Of a stretch of DNA of 64,000 nucleotides, positions 44,225 through 53,291 are shown piece by piece. Both the position numbers and the translations under genes were made by a program. Source of the DNA: Sphingobacteriaceae bacterium GW460-11-11-14-LB5 (GTDB lineage Bacteria > Bacteroidota > Bacteroidia > Sphingobacteriales > Sphingobacteriaceae); NCBI GenBank assembly GCA_002151545.1, contig CP021237.1:1674001-1738000 (forward strand), in the 5' to 3' direction. Positions within the stretch are counted from its first letter, which is position 1, and the number at the start of each line of letters is the position of its first letter. The notes under the pieces are model-generated. The model did not search any database. It was not told the DNA's origin and worked only from the letters and a program-made list of their open reading frames with translations.

Positions 44225-46921
44225 ATGAGTCTGAAAAAGTATGTTGCCAAACGCGATTTCTCCAAAACTACCGAACCAAAATCGGGCAAAAGCAGCGATC
44301 GGAATAAATTACATTTTGTAATCCAAAAACATGATGCTTCGCGGCTGCATTACGATTTCAGACTCGAAATGGAAGGTGTGCTAAAAAGCTGGGCCGTACC
44401 GAAAGGCCCCTCAACCGATCCAAAAACCAAACGTCTGGCCATGATGGTAGAGGATCATCCATACGATTATAAAGATTTTGAAGGCATTATCCCACAAGGC
44501 GAATACGGTGGCGGAACCGTTATTGTATGGGATGAAGGAACTTATGAGCCTATTGAAACGATTAAGGGCAAAAAAGCACAGGAAAAACATTTATTAGGTC
44601 AGTTAAAAGATGGTTCTTTAAAAATCAAGCTCAACGGAGAAAAACTTCATGGCGAGTTTGCACTTGTGAAAACCCATGGGATGGGCGAAAACGGCTGGCT
44701 GTTAATCAAACATAAAGATGATTATGCTTCTGTAAAAGACATTACCAAAGAAGATAAATCGGTGCTTTCTGGAAAAACAATCGAAAAGATGGAAAAAACA
44801 TCCGATAAGGTTTGGAAAGAAGGGAAGGAGCAGGATTTAAAAACTGAAAAAAAAAGCCCGAAAGGAAAAGTAAAGAAAGAAACCAAAGCGGTGGGTGATG
44901 ACGTCGTGGTAGATGTAAAAGCCATACTGAAGAAAGCCCCTAAAACCGCTATTCCAAAAGGCATAAAACCCATGCTGGCCACCTTGGTTGACGAACCTTT
45001 CGACGATCCTGATTGGCAATATGAGGTAAAATGGGATGGTTATCGTGCCCTGGCCTTTGTCAATAAAGGAAAGGTTGATCTGTTGTCAAGAAATAATAAA
45101 TCCTTTAACGAAAAATTTTATCCCATTTACGATCTGCTTTTGGGCTGGAAAATGAATGCGGTATTGGATGGTGAGATTTTGGTTTTAAATAGCAAAGGTG
45201 TGTCTAATTTTGGCTCGCTGCAGAACTGGCGAAGCGAAGCTGACGGAGAACTTGTTTTTTATGTGTTCGATATTCTCTGGTACGATGGTAAAAACCTGAT
45301 GGAACTGCCACTTTACCAGCGACAAGCCATATTGAACGAGGTACTGCCAACTGATGATGACCGTGTGCGCCTTGGGAAAGTTTTTAAAGCCAGTGGAGTA
45401 GACTTTTTTGATGCGGCCAGCAGAATGGGCTTGGAAGGCATTATTGCCAAAAAAACGGATAGTATTTATGCAACAGACCGGAGATCGAAAGAATGGCTGA
45501 AAATTAAGGTACAGAAGCGGCAGGAAGTGGTTATTGCCGGTTTCACCAAAAACGCCGATACTGCTAAATCTTTCAGCTCTTTACTATTAGGCGTGTATGA
45601 AAAGGGAAAACTACAATATGTGGGCAAAGTAGGGACTGGTTTTTCAGATAAACTTCAGAAAACCATGATGGAGCAGTTTAAGCCGATTATTATCGATAAA
45701 AGCCCCTTCGAGAGTATTCCTGATGTAAATAAACCCTCCCGCTTCAGGCCAAATCCACCAAAAGCACAAGCCACCTGGTTAAAGCCAGAATTGGTATGCG
45801 AGGTTGCTTTTACTGAAGTAACGGAAGATGGTGTTTTCCGTCACCCGTCTTTCCAGGGCATGCGTGAAGATAAAAAAGCCAAAGAAGTGGTAAGGGAAGC
45901 CGAAATGCCTACAGATCAAATTGTCGACGACACTAAAGAGAAAAGTCCCCATGCAGCGGCAATAAAAGCTCCAAAAGGTAAAGAACCTAAAACTTTGTTA
46001 AATCCGAAAGATGAAACACAGGTCAGGAAAGTTAAAGGCCACGAACTTAAATTCACCAACTTAAGTAAAATATATTGGCCCGAAGATAAGGTAACCAAAA
46101 GAGATATGTTTAACTACTATTACCAGGTTGCTGAATATATAATGCCTTACCTGAAAGACCGGCCTCAATCGCTTAACCGCTTTCCGGGTGGAATACATGG
46201 TCCGAGTTTTTACCAGAAAGATGTAAAGGGAAAAGCACCAGACTGGGCCGAAACTTTCCCCTATGAAAATGGCGAAGGTGAAAAAAAAGAATACCTGGTG
46301 GGAACGGATGAAGCTTCATTACTCTGGATGGCCAGTTTAGGCTGTATAGAAATGAATCCCTGGTTTAGCCGGGTACAAAGTCCCGATAATCCAGATTACT
46401 GTGTAATTGATTTAGATCCCGATAAGCATACTTTTGATCAGGTGGTACAGGCCGCTCTGGAAACTAAAAAAGTATTGGATGCCATAAATGTTCCCGGTTA
46501 TTGTAAAACCTCAGGTTCAACCGGAATGCATATTTACATTCCCTTAAATGCCAAATATACTTATGAGCAAAGTCAGATGTTTGCTAAAATAGTGGTCAAC
46601 CTGGTGCACAATCAAATCCCTGAATATACTTCGCTCGAGCGGATGGTGGCGGCCAGAAAAGGTAAAATGTATTTAGATTTTTTGCAGAATAGGCCAGGGG
46701 CAACCATTGCCGGACCTTATTCATTGCGCCCGAAAATTGGTGCAACCGTATCAATGCCTCTGCATTGGGATGAAGTTAAACCTGGCTTGAAAATGAAAGA
46801 TTTTAATATTTTTAATACCATCGATCGCTTAAAAGTGGAGGGAGATTTGTTTAAAGGTGTACTGGGCAAGGGAATTGATTTAATGAAGGCCATTGATAAA
46901 GCCAAAAGTGTTTTTGGATAA
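44225..46921 (+). CDS. ligD: DNA ligase D (3'-phosphoesterase, ATP-dependent ligase, polymerase)
   Basis: The 898-aa protein has three domains of bacterial NHEJ ligase in the order phosphoesterase-ligase-polymerase. The phosphoesterase (about 1-175) contains 'FVIQKHDASRLHYDFRLEME' and 'QGEYGGGTVIVWDEGTYEP'. A Lys-rich linker (about 190-240) follows. The ligase carries the AMP-accepting Lys268 in 'YEVKWDGYRALAF', 'LDGEIL' and 'GLEGIIAKKTDS'. The primase-polymerase region (about 600-898) contains 'YCVIDLDPDKHTFDQVV' with the catalytic aspartates, and 'KTSGSTGMHIYIPL'. LigD normally acts with Ku at double-strand breaks, adding ribonucleotides and trimming ends before ligation. No ku gene is in this window, so the partner must be elsewhere if present. 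Confidence 0.97.
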   Translation: MSLKKYVAKRDFSKTTEPKSGKSSDRNKLHFVIQKHDASRLHYDFRLEMEGVLKSWAVPKGPSTDPKTKRLAMMVEDHPYDYKDFEGIIPQGEYGGGTVIVWDEGTYEPIETIKGKKAQEKHLLGQLKDGSLKIKLNGEKLHGEFALVKTHGMGENGWLLIKHKDDYASVKDITKEDKSVLSGKTIEKMEKTSDKVWKEGKEQDLKTEKKSPKGKVKKETKAVGDDVVVDVKAILKKAPKTAIPKGIKPMLATLVDEPFDDPDWQYEVKWDGYRALAFVNKGKVDLLSRNNKSFNEKFYPIYDLLLGWKMNAVLDGEILVLNSKGVSNFGSLQNWRSEADGELVFYVFDILWYDGKNLMELPLYQRQAILNEVLPTDDDRVRLGKVFKASGVDFFDAASRMGLEGIIAKKTDSIYATDRRSKEWLKIKVQKRQEVVIAGFTKNADTAKSFSSLLLGVYEKGKLQYVGKVGTGFSDKLQKTMMEQFKPIIIDKSPFESIPDVNKPSRFRPNPPKAQATWLKPELVCEVAFTEVTEDGVFRHPSFQGMREDKKAKEVVREAEMPTDQIVDDTKEKSPHAAAIKAPKGKEPKTLLNPKDETQVRKVKGHELKFTNLSKIYWPEDKVTKRDMFNYYYQVAEYIMPYLKDRPQSLNRFPGGIHGPSFYQKDVKGKAPDWAETFPYENGEGEKKEYLVGTDEASLLWMASLGCIEMNPWFSRVQSPDNPDYCVIDLDPDKHTFDQVVQAALETKKVLDAINVPGYCKTSGSTGMHIYIPLNAKYTYEQSQMFAKIVVNLVHNQIPEYTSLERMVAARKGKMYLDFLQNRPGATIAGPYSLRPKIGATVSMPLHWDEVKPGLKMKDFNIFNTIDRLKVEGDLFKGVLGKGIDLMKAIDKAKSVFG

Positions 46922-46969
46922 AACTTATGATCTTTTCCGGCTTTCCTTATATTTGGAAAAAATTAAAAA

Positions 46970-47266
46970 ATGATCGCACACCACGTTTTATTCTGGCTCA
47001 AAGCCGATACCACCGATGAGCAGAAAATTGCTTTCCGCAATAGCTTACAAACATTAGAGAACATTGAAGTTGTAAAAACTTTTCACATTGGCGTACCGGC
47101 ACCGATTGAGCGTGCTGTGGTAGATACCACTTATACCTTTAGCCTCATTCTTTTCTTTGAAGATTTGGCTGCACATGATGTTTATCAGGTACACCCACTA
47201 CATAAAGCTTTCCTGGATGAATTCAGGGTTTATTTCGAAAAGGTTGTCATTTACGATGCAGCATAA
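46970..47266 (+). CDS. Dabb family (stress-responsive alpha/beta barrel) protein
   Basis: The 98-aa protein has the Dabb signature: 'MIAHHVLFWLKADTTDEQKI' at the N-terminus, 'VVDTTYTFSLILFFEDLAAHDVYQ' in the centre and 'HPLHKAFLDEFR' before the end. These are small dimeric ferredoxin-like barrels, some of them stress-induced and some heme- or polyketide-processing; function is not defined here. It follows ligD by 48 bp but need not be co-regulated. A strong terminator closes the unit. Confidence 0.88.
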   Translation: MIAHHVLFWLKADTTDEQKIAFRNSLQTLENIEVVKTFHIGVPAPIERAVVDTTYTFSLILFFEDLAAHDVYQVHPLHKAFLDEFRVYFEKVVIYDAA

Positions 47267-47270
47267 TAGA

Positions 47271-47306
47271 AAATACCTCCGATGAAAATCGGAGGTATTT
47301 TTTTTT
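47271..47306 (+). terminator. Rho-independent terminator after the Dabb gene
   Basis: A perfect 13-bp stem AAATACCTCCGAT / ATCGGAGGTATTT with a 4-nt GAAA loop and a T-run. Confidence 0.94.
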
Positions 47307-47330
47307 GGCTTTTATTTATAAATTGAATTT

Positions 47331-47355
47331 ATTATTTGGAATTATTCTAAATAAT
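47331..47355. promoter_or_regulatory. Candidate iron-response (Fur-type) box
   Basis: A 25-bp near-palindrome beginning ATTATTTGGAAT and ending ATTCTAAATAAT; the reverse complement matches except at three internal positions. The half TTCTAAATAA recurs upstream of the TonB receptor. It lies 45 bp before the CDS at 47400. The pattern resembles boxes seen in front of iron-uptake genes in Bacteroidota, but the regulator is not shown. Confidence 0.45.
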
Positions 47356-47399
47356 AAGATATTTGTTAAATCTATCGATCAATATTAAATGTAAAGCCC

Positions 47400-47720
47400 A
47401 TGTGTAAAACAACTGTACTTGCTCAAAACGAAAATATCACCATCGCACAATGCAATAATTGTAAAGTTTTAAATATATGGCGCTCGGGTGTTTTAATGAA
47501 TTTTTCTTTTGATCAGTTTGATGCTTTTTATGTGGCTACCAAAAAACTCGATTTCGATGATTATTTAGAGAACAGGCCAGATGGGAGGCAGGTTGTGATT
47601 TTATCGACACCTTTCCCTGACATCAGTTTAGTCTTTACGCGGGAAGAATGGTATGAGTTTTTTACCAAGATAGACGAAGCCTTATACATGAAAAGAGTTT
47701 ATGAGATTGTGTATTGCTAA
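47400..47720 (+). CDS. Small conserved Bacteroidota protein (DUF6686-like)
   Basis: The 106-aa cytoplasmic protein has a C-x-x-C motif in 'IAQCNNCKVLNIWRSGVLM', a central 'FDQFDAFYVATKKLDFDDYL' and a C-terminal 'EWYEFFTKIDEALYMKRVYEI'. I recall similar Bacteroidota proteins grouped as DUF6686 but cannot confirm it. The CxxC could bind a metal. A near-palindromic candidate iron box lies 45 bp upstream, which would place the gene under iron control together with the TonB receptor. Function unknown. Confidence 0.72.
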   Translation: MCKTTVLAQNENITIAQCNNCKVLNIWRSGVLMNFSFDQFDAFYVATKKLDFDDYLENRPDGRQVVILSTPFPDISLVFTREEWYEFFTKIDEALYMKRVYEIVYC

Positions 47721-47745
47721 TTAACACTACAATTTTGTATGTTTG
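47714..47745 (+). promoter_or_regulatory. Predicted promoter of the small gene at 47824
   Basis: TATGTTTG (47738-47745) matches the Bacteroidota -7 box TAnnTTTG exactly; TTG at 47714-47716 could be the -33 element with a 21-bp gap. It overlaps the end of the preceding gene. Confidence 0.42.
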
Positions 47746-47823
47746 ATACTTATTAGTAGGTAATTTATGAAACTACAAAACCTAATGGTTTTTAGTTACG
47801 TAAATACTTCAAACTGCAATCTT

Positions 47824-48021
47824 ATGGAAAAAACAGCTACATTAATTAAAAGAGCATCCCTTAACGTAAATCAGTTAGATAACATTAAAATTGGCGATTT
47901 ATTAGCTGATGAGTATGGCAAATCGGGTAAGGTATGCGAAATTGAAAAAGTCAACCGCCACGGGGAATATCACTACTATTTTAAACTGCTGAAGTCAGGC
48001 ACCATCCTGATTATTCTTTAA
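47824..48021 (+). CDS. Small hypothetical protein
   Basis: Starting at the ATG at 47824 gives 65 aa ('MEKTATLIKRASLNVNQLDN'); an earlier in-frame ATG at 47767 would add 19 residues of poorer character. The sequence has 'IKIGDLLADEYGKSGKVCEIE' and then short beta strands, 'GEYHYYFKLLKSGTILIIL'. This looks like a small SH3- or KOW-like barrel, as in proteins that define a cellular parameter, but no family is recognised. An exact -7 promoter box lies upstream, so it is probably transcribed on its own. Confidence 0.6.
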   Translation: MEKTATLIKRASLNVNQLDNIKIGDLLADEYGKSGKVCEIEKVNRHGEYHYYFKLLKSGTILIIL

Positions 48022-48185
48022 TTCTTTCTTAGCTTAACAAATGGATAGTGTGGTTATGAGGATATGTCTTGTAACCATTGGCTTTGCTTTGCTCATCAGT
48101 GAGGTCATTAAAGCATAAATTCAGCCATCGAAGACCACATACCAGCAAATGGATATTTGAGTAATAGGCCAACCACGTAAAAAGC

Positions 48186-48219
48186 AAAAAGCTCCAGATC
48201 AACCGACCTGGAGCTTTTT
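48186..48219. terminator. Bidirectional rho-independent terminator
   Basis: A 12-bp stem AAAAAGCTCCAG / CTGGAGCTTTTT with a loop of about 10 nt lies just past the stop of the TonB receptor (minus strand) and 165 bp beyond the small plus-strand gene. Confidence 0.9.
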
Positions 48220-48237
48220 ATTTAACCTATTTTTTGA

Positions 48238-50640
48238 TTAGAATCTATAAGACAGGGTCGTTACAAACTGGCGTGGGGCAATAGGGTTTACGCTATAGTT
48301 TTCGTGAACGAAATAATTCAGCTCATTGGTAATGTTCGAAACTTTAGCAAGAAGCGAGAATTTTTTCCAGTTATATCCTGCAGAAAAATCCAGGGTGGTA
48401 AATGCACTTAGTGGAATTAACCTCAAAGTTGGTGCATTTTTAGCATCGTTCCAACCTCCATTACGTTTGCCCGTATAAAATGCAGAGGCACCTAATTTTA
48501 AGCCTTTAACCGCACCGTCCTGGAAAGTGTAAAATAAAGTCGCATTCGCCGTGTTTTTGGTTGTACCTACTAAACGAACATCCTCAATCATCCCGGTAAC
48601 ATCAGCTGTATTGGTGTAACGCATAAAGTTATAACTATAACCTAATAAAAAGTTGAGTCCTTTAGCGAGATTTCCGTTAACATCAAGTTCCAATCCATCA
48701 CTGGTTGTTTGACCGTTTAATTGTTTATAAACACTGCTGGTCGTTCCGTCTGGAAGTATAGCGGCCTGTGAAATATTATCATTGATTATTTTATAATAAG
48801 TTAGATTGGCTGATAACTTCCCGCCGAAGAAATCATTTTTAAGTCCAGCTTCGTATTGATTTACAGTTGATGGTGGAAGTGCATTATTGTTAATATCAAC
48901 ACCCGTATTTGGAATAAAGTTATTTGCATAACTCACATACATTGACATGGTTTTGAGGGGTTGATAAATTAAACCCAATTTCGGAGAAAAAGCATCATCA
49001 AACTTTGTAGCACCTGGTGCTGTTATTCCACTTTCTATGTTTAAAGCCCTTGAACTTGCATTTTTCTGATCTGTATAACGTAAGCCTGCCAATACTTTAA
49101 ATTGTTCAGTTACTTCGATTAAATCCTGAAAGAAAGCACCATATCTATAAATTGGTGCAAGTGTGCTTGTTATGGCAAATGCTTCAGGCATTAATCCCGA
49201 ACCGTAATAAGTAGATTCATCGAAAACGTTAACATTACCATAATTTAAAGTAGTAATGTAAGCACCTTTAGCATCTTTGCCATAAGCGAATGCATTGCTG
49301 GTTACTCTCGATTGATCTGCATCTACCCCAAACAAAACAGTATGTTTAATGCTTCCTGTGCTAAAACTTCCGTTAATGTTAATTTGTTGGTTGTAAGTAT
49401 ATTCTTTACTTAGTGCTCTGGAAAGATTTCTTGCAGAAATACCTGCTGTATTGGCCTGGATGCGGTCTGATCCATAATAATTACGATTATAAGCCTGGAA
49501 AGATCCAATTGCATTTAATTTCCAGTTTTCGTTAAATTTATGCGTTAAATTGGCTTGGGCAGTAGTGGTATTTGTTTTATTGTAAGCCCAAGGGGTATTA
49601 ATGAATTTATCGCGGCCAAAATCTACAATCTGACTATTCACCGATCCTACACCAAAATCTGGAGTGAAATCGCTTTTCAAATAATCACCTTGAACCAAAA
49701 CCTCAGTTTGCTCACTTATCTTATATAATAATGATGGGTTAATGTAAATACGTTTTGATTTTACATAATCTCTAAAGCTTCCGGCATTTTCGTAAGTACC
49801 AATTGCTCTAAAAGCAAGTTTCTTTGATATTGGACCATAAAGATCAACCATTGGTTTGTATTGATCATAACTACCTGTTCTCATACTTACCTCACCACCG
49901 TTTTCAAATTTAGGTTTCTTGGTAACCATATTCACAACAGCTCCACCACTAACACCACCATAAAGTAAAGCGGCACTTCCTTTTAAAACCTCTACCGATT
50001 CTAATGTACTTGCCTCAGGGCTGCCACCAATAGTTGTTCTTGCTCCATTTTTGAAAATGTTATTGCTTCCTAAGCTATAACCCCTTGCAAAGAAATTTTC
50101 GCCAACTGCACCACGATTAGCACCTAAGGCTACACCATTCACATTTTTCATTACGTCGCCCAAACTATTTACCTGCTGATCCGTAATGATCTGCCTTCCA
50201 ATAATCTGCACTGCCTGTGGAAGATCCATAGGAGCAATGGCGATTTTACCTAAGTTAGCTGGCTTTCTGTTAGGTGTTTTGTATCCGTTAATGGCGACTT
50301 CGTCCAATTGCGATGAAGATTCTGCAATGGTGAAATCAGCATTTGCAGTCGCACCAGCAACAACAGTAACTGATTTTTCCTGTGCAGCTACACCTATAGC
50401 TGATGTTTTAATGGTATAAGTGCCTGGTATTACATTTTTGATCGTGAAATTACCTTTCTCATCAGTTTGTGTCGTTTTACCGGTATTTTTTAAACCCACA
50501 CTTACATAACTTGCCGGATTGCCATCGCTGGTTTTAACCGAACCTGAAACAGATCCGTTTTTGCTTTGTGCCATTGTATTTCCTGCTAAAAGCAGAAAAA
50601 AAGCTATAATATTTAAAAAAAAAGTAAATTTTTTATCCAT
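48238..50640 (-). CDS. TonB-dependent siderophore-type receptor
   Basis: The 800-aa outer membrane receptor has a signal peptide ending near residue 24 ('LLLAGNTMAQ'), a carboxypeptidase-regulatory-like domain (about 28-115), and a FhuE/ferrichrome-type plug with 'PMDLPQAVQIIGRQIITDQQ', 'FFARGYSLGSNNIFKNGART' and 'VEVLKGSAALLYGGVSGGAV'. The barrel closes with 'PRQFVTTLSYRF'. It should import a ferric siderophore or other metal chelate using TonB-ExbBD energy. The promoter region carries TTATTTTTA and TTCTAAATAA halves at 50702-50724, consistent with iron repression. The identity of the siderophore is unknown, and no biosynthesis genes are nearby. Confidence 0.93.
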   Translation of the reverse strand: MDKKFTFFLNIIAFFLLLAGNTMAQSKNGSVSGSVKTSDGNPASYVSVGLKNTGKTTQTDEKGNFTIKNVIPGTYTIKTSAIGVAAQEKSVTVVAGATANADFTIAESSSQLDEVAINGYKTPNRKPANLGKIAIAPMDLPQAVQIIGRQIITDQQVNSLGDVMKNVNGVALGANRGAVGENFFARGYSLGSNNIFKNGARTTIGGSPEASTLESVEVLKGSAALLYGGVSGGAVVNMVTKKPKFENGGEVSMRTGSYDQYKPMVDLYGPISKKLAFRAIGTYENAGSFRDYVKSKRIYINPSLLYKISEQTEVLVQGDYLKSDFTPDFGVGSVNSQIVDFGRDKFINTPWAYNKTNTTTAQANLTHKFNENWKLNAIGSFQAYNRNYYGSDRIQANTAGISARNLSRALSKEYTYNQQININGSFSTGSIKHTVLFGVDADQSRVTSNAFAYGKDAKGAYITTLNYGNVNVFDESTYYGSGLMPEAFAITSTLAPIYRYGAFFQDLIEVTEQFKVLAGLRYTDQKNASSRALNIESGITAPGATKFDDAFSPKLGLIYQPLKTMSMYVSYANNFIPNTGVDINNNALPPSTVNQYEAGLKNDFFGGKLSANLTYYKIINDNISQAAILPDGTTSSVYKQLNGQTTSDGLELDVNGNLAKGLNFLLGYSYNFMRYTNTADVTGMIEDVRLVGTTKNTANATLFYTFQDGAVKGLKLGASAFYTGKRNGGWNDAKNAPTLRLIPLSAFTTLDFSAGYNWKKFSLLAKVSNITNELNYFVHENYSVNPIAPRQFVTTLSYRF

Positions 50641-50701
50641 TTTTATTTAGATTAATTCTTAGTTGGCGCAAAGGAAGGGTTTTTGCGTCTAAATAGCAAA
50701 A

Positions 50702-50724
50702 TTATTTTTATTTGTTCTAAATAA
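50702..50724 (-). promoter_or_regulatory. Candidate iron-response box of the TonB receptor
   Basis: TTATTTTTA and TTCTAAATAA, separated by four bases, 62-84 bp upstream of the receptor start. One half is identical to the end of the near-palindrome at 47331-47355; the other is degenerate. Confidence 0.35.
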
Positions 50725-50799
50725 GATTTGTTATTAGTCTCCCGATTAGAAAACTTAAATTTTTCTAATGCGTATATTAGAGCTGTTCCATATTCAATT

Positions 50800-51969
50800 A
50801 TGTCAAATAACGAAGATCATTTCTATTCCAATCTGCCCGTTCATAAAATGCCTTTGCATCAGTTATTGATTCAAAATCGATTATTTGAAAAAGTGGTTGC
50901 AAGCTGGTATGTCATCATCACTGATATCAAAAGTTCAACAGCTGCAGTCAATCTGGGACTGCATGAAAATGTAAATCTGGTGGCAACGGGTAGTATTGTT
51001 GCGGTACTTAATATTGCGTTCAAAGCAAATATTTCGGTACCATTTTTCTTTGGTGGCGATGGGGCCACTTTTATTGTTCCGCCCGGTATTGTGGATGATG
51101 TGATGAAATCGCTGCTGAAATACAAAGACAATACCTTGCAAAATTTTAACCTCGAATTAAGAACTGGTATTATACCTGTTGCCGAAATTTATAAAGAAGG
51201 CCACAGCCTTAACATTTGTAGATTTAGTAGTGCTGAAACGTTTTCCATACCCATTGTTTTAGGCGATGGCCTGGCCTATGCAGAACAGGTTATCAAGGGA
51301 GAGCATTACCTGCTAGCCGGCCATGATACCGCAAGCGATGAAATCGATTTAAGTGGTATGCAATGCCGCTGGGACAAGATCGAACCACCCGAAAACAGTG
51401 ATGAAGTAGTTACGTTGATTGTTATAGCTTCAGAAACGGAGCAACAGGCCAGCGTTTTCAGCAAAGTGATCCATCACCTCGATCAAATTTATGGCAGCCC
51501 GGAAAAGCGTCAGCCCATTTCTGTTTCTAAATTGATTTTCAAAACGAGCTTTAATAGTTTAGGGAAGGAGATGAAACACCGGCTTGGAAAAATTAAGTTT
51601 TTTGAACTCCTAAAATCGTGGTTCATTAATATTTACGGATATATCTATTTCCGAACAGCGCGTGGTAAAAAATACCTTAAACAGCTTGTAGAAATGTCGG
51701 ATACGCTGGTGATAGACGGAAGGATAAACACGGTCATTACCGGAACTGCACAGCAGCGCCTGGCATTACAGAAGGAGCTTAACCAGCTCGAAAAGGATAA
51801 TAAAATTTTATATGCCCTTTACGTCAGTGGCGAATCGATTATGTCTTGTTATGTTAGGGACCTGGAGGATGACCATATCCATTTTGTTGACGGAGCAGAT
51901 GGCGGATATACCCAGGCCGCAGGCATACTTAAACAGAAAATACGCGATAAATTAAGTGCCGGCCAATAA
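50800..51969 (+). CDS. DUF3095 protein with class III cyclase-like motifs
   Basis: The ATG at 50800 gives 389 aa ('MSNNEDHFYSNLPVHKMPLH'); an upstream in-frame TTG at 50728 is less likely. The N-terminal half matches DUF3095: 'WYVIITDIKSSTAAVNLGLH' with Asp42 and 'ISVPFFFGGDGATFIVPPG' with Asp87. Two Asp residues in these positions resemble the metal-binding pair of class III nucleotidyl cyclases ('DIxxST'/'GGDG'), so nucleotide cyclase activity is possible. The C-terminal half (about 240-385) has 'GTAQQRLALQKELNQLEKDN' and no cyclase purine motif. Most members have no tested activity. It lies 121 bp before the kinase gene at 52090; a signalling link is conceivable but unproven. Confidence 0.85.
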   Translation: MSNNEDHFYSNLPVHKMPLHQLLIQNRLFEKVVASWYVIITDIKSSTAAVNLGLHENVNLVATGSIVAVLNIAFKANISVPFFFGGDGATFIVPPGIVDDVMKSLLKYKDNTLQNFNLELRTGIIPVAEIYKEGHSLNICRFSSAETFSIPIVLGDGLAYAEQVIKGEHYLLAGHDTASDEIDLSGMQCRWDKIEPPENSDEVVTLIVIASETEQQASVFSKVIHHLDQIYGSPEKRQPISVSKLIFKTSFNSLGKEMKHRLGKIKFFELLKSWFINIYGYIYFRTARGKKYLKQLVEMSDTLVIDGRINTVITGTAQQRLALQKELNQLEKDNKILYALYVSGESIMSCYVRDLEDDHIHFVDGADGGYTQAAGILKQKIRDKLSAGQ

Positions 51970-52089
51970 AATTTAATAATAAAACGGGACTAACCAAACA
52001 TTTGTAGGGCCAACTTGTATGATAAGGAGTACGATTTCATTTTAATCAAAAAAATATCAGCATAGTCGGGTTTTAATTTTAAAATATAA

Positions 52090-53235
52090 ATGGGAAGTTA
52101 TTCAAAGGTTTTAAATAATAATCAACTTTTAGAGGTGCTTTCCTTATCAAAAGATGCTACAGCCATATACACATCAGAGCAAATTGTAATCGAAATGGCC
52201 AACGATGCGATGATTGCTTTTTGGGGTAAAGACCGCTCGGTAATCGGTAAACCTTTAGAAGATGCCGTGCCTGAGTTAAAGGGGCAACCTTTTATCAATA
52301 TGCTGAAAAATGTGTTGCTAACTGGGATTACAGATAAAGGTGATGCTATTCCGGCTGAAACAATAAGAAACGGGACGTTACACACCGCTTACTATGCCTA
52401 CGAATACCGGGCCATTAAGGATGAAACCGGACTGCCTTATTGTATTCTACATACCGCAAGTGATGTGACCGATATGGTTAAGGCTAAAAATGCCATTAGA
52501 GAGACTGAATTACAGCGGGAGGCACTAGATCAGGAACAGGTTTTAATCAGCATAAAGGAAGAGCGGCAAAAGAATGATTTTATCAGCATGATAAGCCATG
52601 AGTTAAAAACACCCATAACCTCTATTAGTGCTTATGTTCAATTAATGCAGAACCGAAGTTTAAACGATCTTTTTATTGTAAATACTTTAGATAAGGTCCA
52701 AAAGCAGATCCGGAAAATGAGCACCATGATCAGTTCTTTTTTAAACGTATCCCGTTTAGAATTTGGAAAAATCCATTTGAACCTATCCGATTTCGATCTC
52801 AGTAAACTGATTTTTGAGGTTGTAGAAGATTTGGGATTGATCCATTCCACTAATCAGATTACTTTTGTAGCAGGAGCGCCTAAATTGATTAATGCTGACA
52901 GAGATAAAATAGGTTCAGTGATTTCAAATTTGATTAGTAATGCCGTAAAATATTCAGATCATGGCAGTACTATTTTGGTCAAATCAGAAGTCATAGGAGA
53001 TAAAATGCATGTTTCTGTAACCGATAACGGTATAGGTATTCAGTCTCATGAGCTGGACAAACTTTTTGACCGGTTTTACCGGGTAGAAAACCAGCAAACT
53101 AAAACCATTTCGGGCTTTGGGATAGGCTTATACCTGAGTGCAGAGATTATAAATTTGCACAATGGTAAAATCTGGGCAGAAAGTGATTATGGTACTGGTT
53201 CAACCTTTCACTTTTCACTACCTGTAGGTCAGTGA
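52090..53235 (+). CDS. PAS-domain histidine kinase
   Basis: The 381-aa soluble kinase begins with a PAS-like domain (about 10-130; 'AIYTSEQIVIEMANDAMIAF', 'YYAYEYRAIKDETGLPYCIL'). A short helix leads into the HisKA domain with His170 in 'ISMISHELKTPITSISAYVQ'. The HATPase part includes 'VISNLISNAVKYSDH' (N box), 'VTDNGIGIQ' (G1) and 'GFGIGLYLSAEII' (G2). There is no membrane segment or receiver domain and no response regulator gene beside it, so it is an orphan cytosolic kinase. It is followed by a hairpin that also serves the convergent aldo/keto reductase gene. The signal is unknown. Confidence 0.93.
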   Translation: MGSYSKVLNNNQLLEVLSLSKDATAIYTSEQIVIEMANDAMIAFWGKDRSVIGKPLEDAVPELKGQPFINMLKNVLLTGITDKGDAIPAETIRNGTLHTAYYAYEYRAIKDETGLPYCILHTASDVTDMVKAKNAIRETELQREALDQEQVLISIKEERQKNDFISMISHELKTPITSISAYVQLMQNRSLNDLFIVNTLDKVQKQIRKMSTMISSFLNVSRLEFGKIHLNLSDFDLSKLIFEVVEDLGLIHSTNQITFVAGAPKLINADRDKIGSVISNLISNAVKYSDHGSTILVKSEVIGDKMHVSVTDNGIGIQSHELDKLFDRFYRVENQQTKTISGFGIGLYLSAEIINLHNGKIWAESDYGTGSTFHFSLPVGQ

Positions 53236-53247
53236 CAAGTGATTTTT

Positions 53248-53291
53248 AAAATCGTCATCCTCAATAGCTTTGAGAATGACGATTAGTTTTT
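53248..53291. terminator. Bidirectional terminator between kinase and aldo/keto reductase genes
   Basis: A 14-bp stem with one mismatch (ATCGTCATCCTCAA / TTGAGAATGACGAT) and T or A runs on its two sides. Confidence 0.82.
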
